Below are positions 40,674 through 47,441 of a stretch of 64,000 nt of DNA, piece after piece. A model generated the notes under the pieces. The model searched no databases. It had not been told where the DNA came from and saw nothing but the letters and a program-made list of their open reading frames with translations. The translations under genes and the position numbers were made by a program. The DNA is taken from assembly GCA_015143295.1 (NCBI GenBank), contig CM026554.1, positions 31,757,531 to 31,821,530 on the forward strand, written 5' to 3'. Source of the DNA: Tetracentron sinense (taxonomy: Eukaryota; Streptophyta; Magnoliopsida; Trochodendrales; Trochodendraceae). Position 1 is the first letter of the stretch. Each line of letters begins with the position of its first letter.

Positions 40674-43600
40674 CTCAAAATTTTTAAATAAAAAGAAGGG
40701 GATCACTAGTCCCCAATTTTTTTTAAAACTACATACCTAAGTTATAAAAATACTCATATAGGGAGTAGAAATGAGCAACAAGAGAGAGAGAGAAGAGAAA
40801 ATATAGACATACATATTGATCGTTGTTGTTGTCGCTTCTCTCCTAGTAAAATTTTGTCTATGTTTCCAAAAAAGCAACAAAATTTGACAAAAAGTTCATT
40901 GCAATTGTATTTTAAAAATGATACGACATATTTGAAGCACCATATGCTTAATCATAATGTTGATGTCACCATGACATGGTATAGGCACATACCAAGGAGT
41001 GTCGTGTCGTGTCATGGAGTGTCGTGTCGTGTCCAAGTGTCGGCACGATAAAATTTGGGAAAACTGAAGTGCCTGGGTAACACTGCCTCTAACAGTAGCC
41101 GCAGCAAATGAACACACTCTAATATGTTTCTCTCAAGAGTAAGCAAATGAAAAAAGAAATTACCACGTCTCTCTCAAGAGTCAGCAAATGAAAATGCTGG
41201 ATACATCCATCAGAATGTCAATCAAAGTGCAATGATATACAAAGATGTTAACAAGTAGGAGTGAGTGACCTTGTAATCAAAATTTCCCATGCCGTGTGAC
41301 ATATGTGGCTCAGAAGTAAGCTGGATAAAAAACAACATAAATTATAATTAGCATTTACCATTACAAAGTATAATGTACTTTTTTTTTAAAAGGGTCCATA
41401 ATCAAATGAAATGCACATGTCATAAATTTAAAGAAAACATCAACTATCAAGCACCTGAGCATTGGCCTTCAAAGTAAGATTGTCAGTCAAATCACACTTC
41501 ACTCTTGCATTAAGCCTCCCATCAGTCAATATCCTTCCAAAAAGCATCAACTGTGGAATACCATCAATGGTCACCCAGCTTAATAAAAAAATTCACGAAA
41601 ATAAGCTAGTTCTAGAAGGCTAACAATTAATAAGGTGATGCTGAAAGAAGTAAATTGTAACGACTATCTACCTTTGGGTCCAGAAAATTAGCACCAAATT
41701 CGTAGTGAGAAGTAGGGATTTTAATGGTCTCAGTAGATTGAGAAGGAACCTCCATTGGTCCCATGAACATGCTGATTGATAGTTTAGTTATCAGAACAAA
41801 CAAAAACGAGCAAAAGAAAACATGCACAAGAAATGCAAAAATAAAGGATAGGGCAACCTGTGACTGAGTGAGAATTTTTGATTGAGTCCCTTGGTAAAAT
41901 CAAAGCGCATCCCCTCAAAAAGTTCTGGCTTTAAGGACACTGCCAAACATGTTAAAGAATCAAAATTCAGCAAGAGAATACCCCCTCCAAACAACAAAAA
42001 CGCCCACACCTATTGCACGCATTGATTTATTTATAGAGCAAAATGTTGAGCTACTAAGAAACAACATATTAATAGAATTAGTCTAATGAAGATGAGATGT
42101 TGAAACAAATGAGTGGAAATAAGGTCAGAAATGAGTGCATTTGAGAGAATTTAGGAATGAATCCAATAGGTTAATAAAATAAGGGGGAGTTGACTGGGAT
42201 GGTTTGGACACGATCAAGTAAGAGTCGGGAGACCAATAACGGCTCCAATGAGAAGTGAATTGATTCAAGATGAAGGCACTAAAAGGGTGAGGGAAGGCCA
42301 AAAATGACTTTGATGGAGATTGTGGGGGAAGAGTAACACATGATTTAATCGAAGTTAAAGCTTTTAATAAAACAAAATGGTAGAACATGACTTGTGTCCC
42401 GCACCCAGAGTAATTGGGTTAAGCATTGATGATGATGTAAAAGTATTACATAGAATAATTTAATATATCCGCTATAGACAGACACAATGCAATATAAACT
42501 TCTGTATGTGTATATCAACAAGTGCCATAGAATTCATTAATATCAACAGAAAGTGCAGGAAATCTATGAGCTAGGTATTATATACCTGAAAAAAAATGCA
42601 AATCCAAAAGGAGAGAGATAGAATCTCCTCAAAACTCATGAATATGTCCACCAACCCATATGTTTCCCTACATATGTTATAGGTTCTATAAATAGTAATT
42701 GACATAGAAAATGGTCAAACACTCAAACTCTGTATGAAGAGCTTCCAAAGTGAGGAGTGTCCATTCTAGGCCTTCCAAAGGTGCTTTAAAAATTTACAAT
42801 TTTGTATTAGAAAGTTAAATATCTTGATGACCTAATCAGTCCGGAACAATCCGCTTTTGACCATGATCATTAAATTATGAATAATGTTCTGATTGATCAT
42901 GAAATCATCATTCATTTTCTTCGACGGTCACGGGCTCAACTATACTAAATGGGTGGTAAGCTGGAAATGAGAAAAGCCTACGACCGTATTGAATGGACAA
43001 TTTTACACAAGCTTATGCGAGGATGGGTTTTCACCCTAGGTGGATCCAATTGATTATGAAATGTCTCAGCTGTCTCATATTATTTGCTAAGCAATGGCAC
43101 CCCTCGGGGATGCATTAGACCCACTAGTCTCAGCAATGCTGCGTGCACCAGAGCGCACTCAATTACTTAGTGGCACCTGTATTACTCGCTCCACCCATTC
43201 CATATCTCATTTTATCTTTTGTTAACGATAGCTTCATTTTCCTCCATGCCCATATGGATGAGGTAACCTCCCTTCACTCTATTCTCCAATGCTATTCTCG
43301 GGCGTCGGTTCAATTCATCAATTACCAGAAATCTAGACCACCCTGGTGCTTTGGGAAACTGTTGGATAGGCTATTGAGACTAGAAACATTCATTCACCTA
43401 AAATCTATCTTGGGCTCCACTCTAGGGTTTAGGAACTGCTTTAACAGTCAACGAGGAATGAAATCACCCCGAATTTATCCTTAATTTCTATTCAAACTTG
43501 AAATGAACGAAAACATGACTAATATCATGATCAACATTGTTTAAAAAGAAAAAAATCACAAAGAGGTCGTAGAGATTCTAAGAACATTTGAAATCGATCA

Positions 43601-43758
43601 TATTCAGAAATGAAATTGGGACTGGACTCACTCAAAGCTTCTCGATGGATTTCTTCGTAGGGTATAGGGCAAGGAAGATTCAAATAATCGATTTTCTCTT
43701 CGATCTTTATCTCATTTTCCTTAGCAACATGCGTGGGAGGAGGAACAGTAGCAGCCAT
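8596..43758 (-). CDS. TOM40: TOM40, mitochondrial import receptor subunit (11 exons, complete)
   Basis: TOM40 forms the beta-barrel channel of the TOM complex in the outer mitochondrial membrane, through which nearly all nuclear-encoded mitochondrial precursors enter. Coding exons: 43758-43632, 41939-41858, 41771-41672, 41550-41455, 41320-41270, 26748-26683, 20020-19919, 15579-15511, 15422-15339, 9344-9249, 8652-8596. They join to 930 nt, 309 residues plus stop, the length I know for Arabidopsis TOM40. Every intron is GT...AG. Intron 1 is phase 1, intron 2 is phase 2 and the rest are phase 0. The product follows plant TOM40 closely ([57 protein letters not shown]). The end KFGFGLTV (300-307) fits the beta-signal read by the SAM complex. 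The start is in good context (AAAGATGG). Introns 5, 6, 7 and 9 are 14.5, 6.7, 4.3 and 6.0 kb. No exon carries a lesion. Confidence 0.96.
9249..9344 (-). CDS. TOM40: TOM40 exon 10
   Basis: 32 codons (residues 260-291): [20 protein letters not shown] then [12 protein letters not shown]. Acceptor TATTGCAG, donor GAG|GTGAGA. The open frame continues past the donor into intron sequence; that extension is not coding. Confidence 0.95.
9345..10905 (-). other. TOM40 intron 9, 3' part, no element recognised
   Basis: AT-rich intron sequence. Several 60-110 codon frames occur but none has a motif or codon pattern that suggests a gene. Confidence 0.5.
10906..12029 (+). mobile_element. hAT-type MITE family A, copy 1, split by another MITE
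   Basis: About 346 bp of family-A sequence once the nested element (11136-11905 plus its 8-bp duplication) is removed. Its middle (GCAGCCTAGGGTATAGACC, AGCAAGTATC) and right end (CTCTGGTAACTATG) match copy 2 at 13736-14552. Flanking 8-mers CTTCAGAC (10898-10905) and CTTTGGAC (12030-12037) agree at 6 of 8 bases with two transitions, as expected for an old hAT target duplication. It lies in TOM40 intron 9. Confidence 0.7.
11136..11905. mobile_element. hAT-type MITE family B, full length, 770 bp
   Basis: Termini CATGGTTGTTAAATC and (reverse complement) CAAGGTTGTTAAATCG form imperfect inverted repeats. A perfect 8-bp target duplication, GCCCATAC, flanks it (11128-11135 and 11906-11913). Subterminal regions are rich in ATTCGATT/AATCGAAT motifs. 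There is no transposase. TSD length and termini fit the hAT superfamily. A truncated copy in opposite orientation lies at 25309-25875. Confidence 0.88.
12030..13213. other. TOM40 intron 9, no gene; 45-bp tandem duplication inside
   Basis: No coding content. Near 12440-12530 a 45-bp unit starting CGTTTCAAATTC occurs twice in tandem with a few differences. Confidence 0.5.
13214..13660. other. probable mitochondrial DNA insertion (NUMT)
   Basis: Base composition rises abruptly to about half G+C in an otherwise strongly AT-rich intron. A 144-codon minus-strand frame spans it and looks like the anonymous frames annotated in plant mitochondrial genomes; it is not similar to any nuclear or transposon family I recognise. 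A phrase TACTGATAGCCAGA...AGAATTCCG is repeated twice near its left end. The organellar origin is inferred from composition and texture only. It sits inside an intron of a mitochondrial-import gene, which is probably coincidence. Confidence 0.4.
13736..14552 (+). mobile_element. hAT-type MITE family A, copy 2, split by a LINE fragment
   Basis: Left end CATAGTTGTCGGG, right end CTCTGGTAACTATG, perfect 8-bp target duplication GTAAAATC (13728-13735 and 14553-14560). Removing the nested LINE leaves about 367 bp, matching copy 1. It carries GGAAGCGAGCTTCC palindromes. Same orientation as copy 1, about 1.7 kb away in the same intron. Confidence 0.85.
13989..14437 (-). mobile_element. 5'-truncated L1-type LINE inside MITE A
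   Basis: The minus strand reads [20 protein letters not shown], then [20 protein letters not shown], the zinc-binding/RNase-like C-terminal region typical of plant L1 elements (WSxWKERNxRxF). After the stop it has a short 3' UTR and a run of A (T run at 13989-14001 on the plus strand). A poly(A) end and 5' truncation are the signature of target-primed reverse transcription. Clear target duplications were not found. Confidence 0.75.
14561..15338. other. TOM40 intron 9, 5' part, with GC-richer patch and (GA)n
   Basis: 14640-14830 repeats the GGAAGCGAGCTTC texture of MITE family A and is probably a further fragment of it. A GA microsatellite lies near 15017-15039. No gene. Confidence 0.4.
15339..15579 (-). 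CDS. TOM40: TOM40 exons 8 and 9
   Basis: Exon 8 (15579-15511, residues 209-231) reads [20 protein letters not shown] plus SEK. Exon 9 (15422-15339, residues 232-259) contains [20 protein letters not shown]. An 88-bp intron separates them; both boundaries are phase 0. Confidence 0.95.
15580..16540. other. TOM40 intron 7, right part, no gene
   Basis: AT-rich. A 24-bp unit containing GCGTAGATACAATTCAATGT is tandemly duplicated near 15808-15854. Nothing else recognised. Confidence 0.45.
16550..16935 (+). pseudogene. copia 3' remnant with partial LTR
   Basis: One frame resembles the end of copia RNase H as in many plant elements: [10 protein letters not shown] then [14 protein letters not shown], where the usual form is ADVLTKPL...[10 protein letters not shown]. 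It is followed by a purine-rich GCTTGGGGGAGAG tract and LTR-like sequence ending near CTTAACA (16932). The rest of the element is missing. Confidence 0.45.
17380..17611 (+). mobile_element. second copia-like tail and short LTR
   Basis: A purine tract (TTGAGGGGGAGTAA) precedes a segment beginning TGTGGGAAAAG and ending TTTCAACA (about 17453-17611, 159 bp), which looks like a short copia LTR. No partner LTR was found nearby. Confidence 0.4.
17612..18950. other. TOM40 intron 7, no gene seen
   Basis: AT-rich sequence with no recognised repeat or coding content. Confidence 0.45.
18955..19120 (+). mobile_element. tRNA-derived SINE-like sequence
   Basis: The phrase GGTCGTGTGTTCAACTCCCA resembles a polymerase III B box (consensus GGTTCGANTCC) at the expected distance from a weak A-box-like start, followed by a SINE-type body. 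It ends in A-rich DNA. No clean target duplication was seen. Confidence 0.4.
19919..20020 (-). CDS. TOM40: TOM40 exon 7
   Basis: 34 codons (residues 175-208) including [20 protein letters not shown], among the most conserved plant TOM40 stretches. Acceptor TTTTTTGTAG, donor ATG|GTATTA. A 126-bp near-palindrome lies 127 bp upstream of the acceptor. Confidence 0.95.
20147..20272. repeat. 126-bp near-perfect palindrome (hairpin) in TOM40 intron 6
   Basis: Arms of about 57 nt pair around a 12-nt loop (TCCTTGCTTTAA). The inner 20 bp of each arm are nearly perfect (CCAAAAACCAACACCTG against CAGGTGTTGGTTTTTGG); the outer parts have scattered mismatches. On the TOM40 transcript it would fold 127 nt upstream of the exon 7 acceptor. 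It could be a tiny foldback MITE or a young miRNA-like hairpin. I saw no clear target duplication. Confidence 0.8.
20633..20711. repeat. 42-bp period tandem duplication
   Basis: Two copies starting AAACCATGCATTTTGAACAC, at 20633 and 20675, identical over about 37 bp. Confidence 0.85.
20949..20984. repeat. poly-T/poly-G homopolymer junction
   Basis: A run of T passes directly into a run of about 11 G. Such tracts are prone to sequencing error. Confidence 0.8.
21557..22170. mobile_element. hAT-type MITE family C, 614 bp
   Basis: Termini CAGTGTAGTCAAGGC and GCCTTGACTACACTG are perfect 15-bp inverted repeats. The 8-bp target duplication CTGGAAAC (21549-21556, 22171-22178) is perfect. Subterminal GC-rich blocks repeat the palindrome CGCCTAGGCG several times. 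No transposase. It lies in TOM40 intron 6. Confidence 0.92.
22179..23150. other. TOM40 intron 6, no gene seen
   Basis: AT-rich sequence with no recognised element. Confidence 0.45.
23500..24760 (-). mobile_element. possible decayed LTR, minus orientation
   Basis: Read on the minus strand, a purine-rich GGGGCTAGTGGGGGAGAG tract near 24690 is followed by noncoding DNA with a TATA-like ATTTAAAGGGTGC (about 24215). This layout resembles a polypurine tract, LTR and promoter. No partner LTR or coding domain was identified, so the call is tentative. Confidence 0.3.
23687..23727. repeat. perfect 17-bp stem hairpin
   Basis: AAAAGTGTAGATCCTTG pairs perfectly with CAAGGATCTACACTTTT around a 7-nt loop. 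On the plus strand a T-rich tail follows. Confidence 0.85.
25255..25928. repeat. 53-bp direct repeat bracketing a MITE fragment
   Basis: The segment starting AACTCATATATATAGTTGTA and ending GTACGTTATAA is present at 25255-25307 and again at 25876-25928 without a mismatch. The truncated MITE B copy 2 lies exactly between. This is far longer than any transposase target duplication. Confidence 0.93.
25309..25875. mobile_element. hAT-type MITE family B, copy 2, one end missing
   Basis: It begins CAAGGTTGTTAAATCG and matches the reverse complement of the element at 11136-11905 through to the segment equivalent to about 11340, where it stops. About 200 bp including the second terminal repeat are missing. 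Orientation is opposite to copy 1. Both copies lie in TOM40 introns (6 and 9), so one transcript carries an inverted pair. Confidence 0.88.
25929..26682. other. TOM40 intron 6, right end, no gene
   Basis: No recognised element; a GA tract lies near 26332-26347. A plus-strand stretch near 26120-26220 reads openly ([20 protein letters not shown]) but no family was recognised. Confidence 0.4.
26683..26748 (-). CDS. TOM40: TOM40 exon 6
   Basis: A 66-bp exon, [20 protein letters not shown] plus IQ (residues 153-174), alone between a 14521-bp intron upstream and a 6662-bp intron downstream. Acceptor TTTTTTTGTAG, donor CAG|GTAAAG. This tiny isolated exon is the one most exposed to skipping. Confidence 0.94.
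26749..27763. other. TOM40 intron 5, left end, no gene
   Basis: AT-rich intron sequence between exon 6 and the gypsy element. Nothing recognised. Confidence 0.45.
28168..28334. repeat. 83-bp tandem duplication inside the 3' LTR
   Basis: Two almost identical 83-bp units starting AGATTAAACACTATATGTAA. The 5' LTR has only one equivalent, so the duplication arose after insertion. Confidence 0.9.
28412..29178 (+). mobile_element. hAT transposon 3' fragment nested in the LTR
   Basis: This segment interrupts LTR homology between ACAATAGTGTTG and GATCAAACACC. It contains a 63-codon frame with a serine/tyrosine-rich stretch ([15 protein letters not shown]), resembling the C-terminal tails of plant hAT transposases. 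It ends with GATACTGATGATTTAAACCATG, similar to terminal repeats of plant hAT elements. The 5' part is missing. A related copy lies at 34262-35038. Confidence 0.6.
29790..33640 (-). pseudogene. gypsy gag-pol remnant, many stops and frameshifts
   Basis: Fragments in order on the minus strand: Gag ([17 protein letters not shown], near 33590); protease [13 protein letters not shown] near 32940-32900, the DGGS form common in plant gypsy; RT ([20 protein letters not shown] near 32180, then VVYFDDIVI near 31920); RNase H ([20 protein letters not shown] near 31480, then [14 protein letters not shown]); integrase zinc finger ([17 protein letters not shown], then [10 protein letters not shown] near 30650); and integrase core ([14 protein letters not shown], 30284). 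A tail matching [11 protein letters not shown] follows near 29925. The frame is broken many times, so no product is possible. Confidence 0.88.
34262..35038 (+). mobile_element. second hAT 3' fragment, in the gypsy leader
   Basis: Alignable to 28540-29178: shared CATATGGTTAT, CATGATGCCCA, ATGTTTACATGA and the common end ATTTAAACCATG. It lies between gag and the primer binding site, about 50 bp from the latter. The two copies have diverged and have different flanks, so they are separate insertions or a copy carried by the element. Confidence 0.55.
35089..35098 (-). promoter_or_regulatory. gypsy primer binding site (initiator Met tRNA type)
   Basis: The minus strand reads TGGTATCAGA, seven bases after the LTR end TACA, the standard match to the 3' end of initiator methionine tRNA. 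It fixes the LTR boundary and orientation. Confidence 0.88.
35106..36195 (-). repeat. gypsy 5' LTR, 1090 bp
   Basis: On the minus strand it runs from TGATGGGAATC to GGCTACA. It lacks the hAT insertion and so shows the empty site (AAGAAGGATCAAACACC). It contains several AGGGTTTTAG-like tracts also present in the 3' LTR. Confidence 0.85.
36196..38266. other. TOM40 intron 5, middle, no gene seen
   Basis: AT-rich. The frame at 36641-36838 has no recognisable domain. A 16-bp phrase AGAGTAAGATGAGTAC is duplicated near 37225-37275. Confidence 0.4.
38806..39620. mobile_element. MITE with about 110-bp terminal inverted repeats
   Basis: The left end runs GGGATACTCCCTATTT...CTCC, then AAACCCTTCTTTAAAA...ATCAAAGGCTCTAA and AAGGTGAGGT. 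The right end is the reverse complement of the same series. TTATT flanks both sides (38801-38805, 39621-39625). Long repeats suggest a Mutator-type nonautonomous element, but the 5-bp flank does not prove it. It holds a (CT)n tract. Confidence 0.7.
38937..38963. repeat. (CT)n microsatellite
   Basis: About 13 perfect CT units within the MITE. Confidence 0.9.
39626..40506. other. TOM40 intron 5, low-complexity AT-rich stretch
   Basis: No gene. Mostly T-rich sequence, in part the right arm of the possible hAT element. Confidence 0.4.
40515..41085. mobile_element. hAT-type MITE family D, 571 bp, near exon 5
   Basis: Termini CACAGTTACCTAGGCAC and (reverse complement) CAGTGTTACCCAGGCAC. Perfect 8-bp target duplication CCTCTAAC (40507-40514, 41086-41093). 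The right subterminal region repeats GTGTCGTGTCGTGTC and the left contains a (TA)n tract. It ends 184 bp downstream, in transcript sense, of the exon 5 donor. Confidence 0.92.
40635..40672. repeat. (TA)19 microsatellite
   Basis: Perfect TA run within MITE D. Confidence 0.92.
41270..41939 (-). CDS. TOM40: TOM40 exons 2-5 cluster
   Basis: Exon 2 (41939-41858, residues 43-70) reads [20 protein letters not shown]. Exon 3 (41771-41672) carries [20 protein letters not shown]. Exon 4 (41550-41455, residues 104-135) reads [20 protein letters not shown]. Exon 5 (41320-41270, residues 136-152) is [17 protein letters not shown]. The introns between are only 86, 121 and 134 bp. This compact block has escaped the insertions found in the larger introns. 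It is preceded by the 1692-bp intron 1. Confidence 0.95.
42035..42435 (+). pseudogene. L1-type LINE 3' end in TOM40 intron 1
   Basis: Broken frames read [16 protein letters not shown], then LGWFGHD, then [10 protein letters not shown] and MTLMEIVG. These match the conserved plant L1 C-terminus (KKxHVxKMxxAEMRM...RWFGHV...GxKRGRGRPKxTWxEVV). The 3' tail CCCAGAGTAATTGGGTTAAG is the familiar LINE tail (CCCAACTAGTTTGGGATTAAG in other plants). Antisense to TOM40. Confidence 0.7.
42830..43490 (+). pseudogene. L1-type LINE reverse-transcriptase core remnant
   Basis: Frames read [44 protein letters not shown], then FVNDSFIF (normally FADDSLIF) and [11 protein letters not shown] motifs in the right order. 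It lies downstream of the C-terminal piece at 42035, the reverse of the order in an element, so the two are separate or rearranged insertions. The catalytic motif is changed and the frame is broken. Confidence 0.78.
43632..43758 (-). CDS. TOM40: TOM40 exon 1
   Basis: Encodes residues 1-42 and the first base of codon 43: the divergent, proline-containing N-terminus, then [19 protein letters not shown], conserved in plant TOM40. The donor is TTGA|GTGAGT; codon 43 (ATG) is completed by exon 2. Reading through the donor gives the false tail ESSPNF. Confidence 0.95.
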
Positions 43759-44240
43759 CTTTCTTTGCCTGAATCAGAATCAGAATCAGGGATGGAGATT
43801 AAGAGAGAATGATAGTGAAGAAGCAGCTTCTGGATGCGTAGGTTAAGGGGAAGGAAGGGCGGTAGGTTAAGGCCAACCTCTCTCCCTCAGCCGGGCTGCG
43901 GCTGCTGCTACTCTCTACACGGAGAATTGATAGAAGGAAGGAGAAGAATGCTGCGACCCGGGTATGTTGGGCCGGTCCGGCCCAGACCCGCCCGACCCAG
44001 CCTGAGTTAAGACTGGGTTGGGCTGAGATTCCAACGGGCTGGGCTGGGCTGGGTTCGGGTTAAAGATTGGGCCTGAAGTGGAGTTCGAGCTGGGTTCGGG
44101 CCAACTGTGGCTAGGGGTGTGGTAAGTGGGCTGGACTGGCCAAAGCCTGATTGTTTGGCCCGAAGTTTGGGTTGGGTTGAGTTTTAACTAGAATATAGAC
44201 CTGAAGTAAATTTTGGGCTACCCTTAGCCCAACCCGAACT
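43759..44240 (-). promoter_or_regulatory. TOM40 5' leader and upstream region with site II cluster
   Basis: The leader (43759 to about 43950) is CT-rich on the transcript strand, with a triple TGATTC repeat. Beyond it are seven TGGGCC/TGGGCT motifs, at 43968, 44019, 44040, 44045, 44068, 44127 and 44214. TGGGCY (site II) motifs bind TCP factors and are known to be enriched upstream of plant genes for mitochondrial proteins. Part of the cluster lies in low-complexity GGGCTGGGTTCGGG sequence that could be repeat-derived, so function is inference. Confidence 0.5.
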
Positions 44241-44259
44241 AAATGTATCTTCTTCTGCT

Positions 44260-45458
44260 AATATATAACTGGCAAACCCCTCGTGTGATGCACGGGTAGG
44301 GCCAAAAGGGAAGAAATAAAACTTGATTCGATTGTACCACCAGTGTGTCTGTGAGAATATATATCAATGTTTTAATTTATTTATATAATAATTTATTATT
44401 TACTATATGCATAAGGAAAATTGTGGAAATTATAAATTTTGTAAAAGATATAGTGAGGACTACTCTAAAAATATCTTTTAATAAAGAGGCTGAAAATTAT
44501 ATCTACTTAAAATTAAAACTACATACTATGATTTGTAGAAATAAACATCAAATAATGAAGTAATGGATACAAATGAACTCATCTACACGGGTACGTTTTA
44601 AAAAAAAAAAAACATTATCCAATAAGGCTCAGTTGTGTCCAACACATAAACATGGACAAAGGAAAATATAAAATAAAAATTGATTTTCAACAAAATTTAA
44701 AGTTATGAGAGATAATTAAAATTTTAAAGTAACAATCATCAGCCAACCTATGCTTGGGGATAACATACAAATCATGCAAAGTTTGAAGTGTTCCATCAAT
44801 TAAACCAAAACAAAGAGATATCTCTGCACATTAACACAATGAGATGAAGAAAAGAGGTCTCTCCTGTGATCAGAGATAACTTAATGGTGGAAATACATTT
44901 CAGATTCAAGGGTCAAACCACATATGAAAAGAATATCAAAATCATATGCAAACTCATTACGTGATCAATAGACATTTTAAAAAATAGAAAACTAACTACC
45001 CCAAATGGATTAGTATAATCTATTAGTGCTATATAGGGAATGTGATTGGAAGACCATTCTAGTCAGGAACATGGTATACAAACTGAATTTAGAACTTAAA
45101 GAAGAATTCATTGGGGAAAAAAACCTGCTTTTATGGAGGAGATGAGTGCTCAAGTAAAAAATATTGACATATCAACAAAGAAAGGAAAAAGATAAAAACA
45201 AGCGATTAAGATAGAAAAAAAAACATTGGTAAATATCTAAAATAAAAACTATGTTGAGAAGAAGTCGAAGGATATTAAGATTTGTAAGGAAAAAATAAAA
45301 TGATTTTACATACCCTAATGGTATATTCACTTCGGTCATGTAATATTGTGATGAGAATCCAGTGGCTTTGAGATCGAATCAATTGCGATTGAACTTGGGG
45401 AGAGTTCAATCGCACCTATAGGCCAACACGTATCCCTATTAACCCTATTAATTGTGCT
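44260..45458. other. intergenic; possible Helitron terminus, otherwise nothing
   Basis: Near 44270-44310 the minus strand reads CCCGTGCATCACACGAGGGG then TTTGCCAGT, resembling a Helitron 3' hairpin. No matching 5' end was found. The rest is AT-rich with no gene. Confidence 0.3.
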
Positions 45459-45460
45459 TA

Positions 45461-45634
45461 AGATTCACTAACCCTTAGAGTTCAACAATCTGACATTGTT
45501 TTTTAGGAAACAAAATATTTAAAAAAAATTAGCCCTAAGGGTTAAAAGTTATAAACCAGAGTTTAAAAAAAATTTGTCTTTTTGTTTTCTAAAAACTAAG
45601 GGTATATTGTTGAACCCTAAGGGTTAGTGAATCT
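45461..45634. mobile_element. 174-bp foldback MITE with TA flanks
   Basis: Termini AGATTCACTAACCCTTAG(A/G)G and its complement extend about 30 bp with one mismatch, ending in GTTCAACAAT. TA flanks both sides (45459-45460, 45635-45636), as for Tc1/mariner-type MITEs. It ends only four bases from the LTR that starts at 45639. Confidence 0.8.
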
Positions 45635-47441
45635 TAACTGTAACGACCCACAAAATCTTTTCTAGGTTAAATGGGACTTTAGGCCCGTGACACTGCTTAT
45701 CCTGATATAATCATGTAAGCATGCAAGACAATATTAAACTAAACCTGAAAATTTCTTCTAAATCAAACATATATATACAACAAAAGAAATTCTAAACAAG
45801 TCAACCTAATAGCTGAGTTTGTAACATCTGAACCATTCAACATGATTCCCAAAACATAGAGTCAACCTATAAGTTATCCAGGTATAAACCCTATATCAAA
45901 CTAAGTATCTATAACAATTCTTAAACCAAAAAAAGTTTAGAAACCTAGTGATATGGGAAGTAGTCGAGATCACGTGTTCCCCCATTAGGAAAGTCACCCT
46001 CTTCAGCTACTCCGTATTCTTCCTCCATGGCTCCACTGTGGTCCCAGAACCTAAACCTATCAACATGAAAACATATCGGCTGAGCACAAGCGGCTCGATG
46101 AATATGAAATCCTAACTAGCAATATCATAACATTAACATAGCATATTCATCATCAATACATAATTATCCGTATGAGCAGGTTCATAATAGCATTTTATAA
46201 CATTAATCATCTGAGCAGGTTCATCATAGTATTTGAATAATAAATATATACGTAAGGCAGAGTGCAGAATCATCATAATCAATTCGTCATTCTTCTTTTC
46301 TTTTCTTATCTGATCATTTTATTTTCTTATCTTACTTGTTTATTTCATTTCATGAGTCATCATTCTTCTTCAATTTTTCACGTGAAAATCATTGCATGCA
46401 TAATCACTAGTATTAACTTAAAATAATTTTTGAGATTAATATACTTTACATACTGATCGTTACGCAATTTTAATTATTCCTTACAGTAATAATTCCATAG
46501 AATAGTACTAGTAAGAGTGTTGAACCTTTGAGGACTGCGCTGGTTTCGTTGCCTTTTATCAAAATTAATTTTAAACTAATGAGTAACAAAATTAATTGAT
46601 TAATTGATTTCAACCTGATTAAACTATCAGATTTCATTTAACTTAATTACTAAGATCTTTTGGTTATATATCGGTTGAGAAAAACTAGGGTGTTTGAATC
46701 CACCACTAGTTTCATAACTAATCTTATTTTGATTTTATTAAGACCTCTCAATTTGCAAACATTACAATGAGAGTGAAAACATGTCCCCTCTCAACTGATC
46801 AAGAAAAATACAAGAGATTCAATCTTAGGTATATCGTATTTTCGGTTGGCACGAGTGATATACATTAAACTAGGGTAGTATAATCACTTGTCTTCCCTTA
46901 ACATAAAAATATCTTTAGATTTCTTCTCTTGAACTATTAAAATGACTACATAACACTTATATTAAAATTCTACCAAAAATTAACACAAGTGGGTTCAATT
47001 CCTAACACCTAAGACAATAATAGAAATTCTATTGAAATCAAATTTAAATCCAATAAATCCGGTTGTTAAAACAGCTCTCTTACTATGCAATCAATGACAT
47101 ACAAATAAGAAATCTAAATAAAAATAAAAAATGACACAGTTACTTGGCTAGGGTTTCATCGAAACCCTAAAATGGAAAGTTAGTTCATCGCGAGGGAGGA
47201 GCACAGTATCTTCATAGACAAAAACGAAGAACTCGTCATTTTGGCTTCCTTGATCTCCAGAGCTTATCTTCTTCAAATCCCAAAATCTCTACATAATGAT
47301 TATGGTCAAGGGTTCTCATATATATAGAAAAAGAGAGAAAGATAGAGTCCTTGTTAATTTAGGAGTTCTAATTGAGGTCATACTCTTATTTTTCTCTCTC
47401 TAAAATCTCTTAGGGTTAAATGGGGATCAAACCTTCACTTA

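Noticed and set aside
43531-43758. 75-codon frame as a small independent protein
   Set aside because: It is TOM40 exon 1 read past its GTGAGT donor.
44265-44310. Minus-strand Helitron 3' end upstream of TOM40
   Set aside because: The hairpin looks right but the end is CCAGT rather than CTAGT and no 5' terminus was found.
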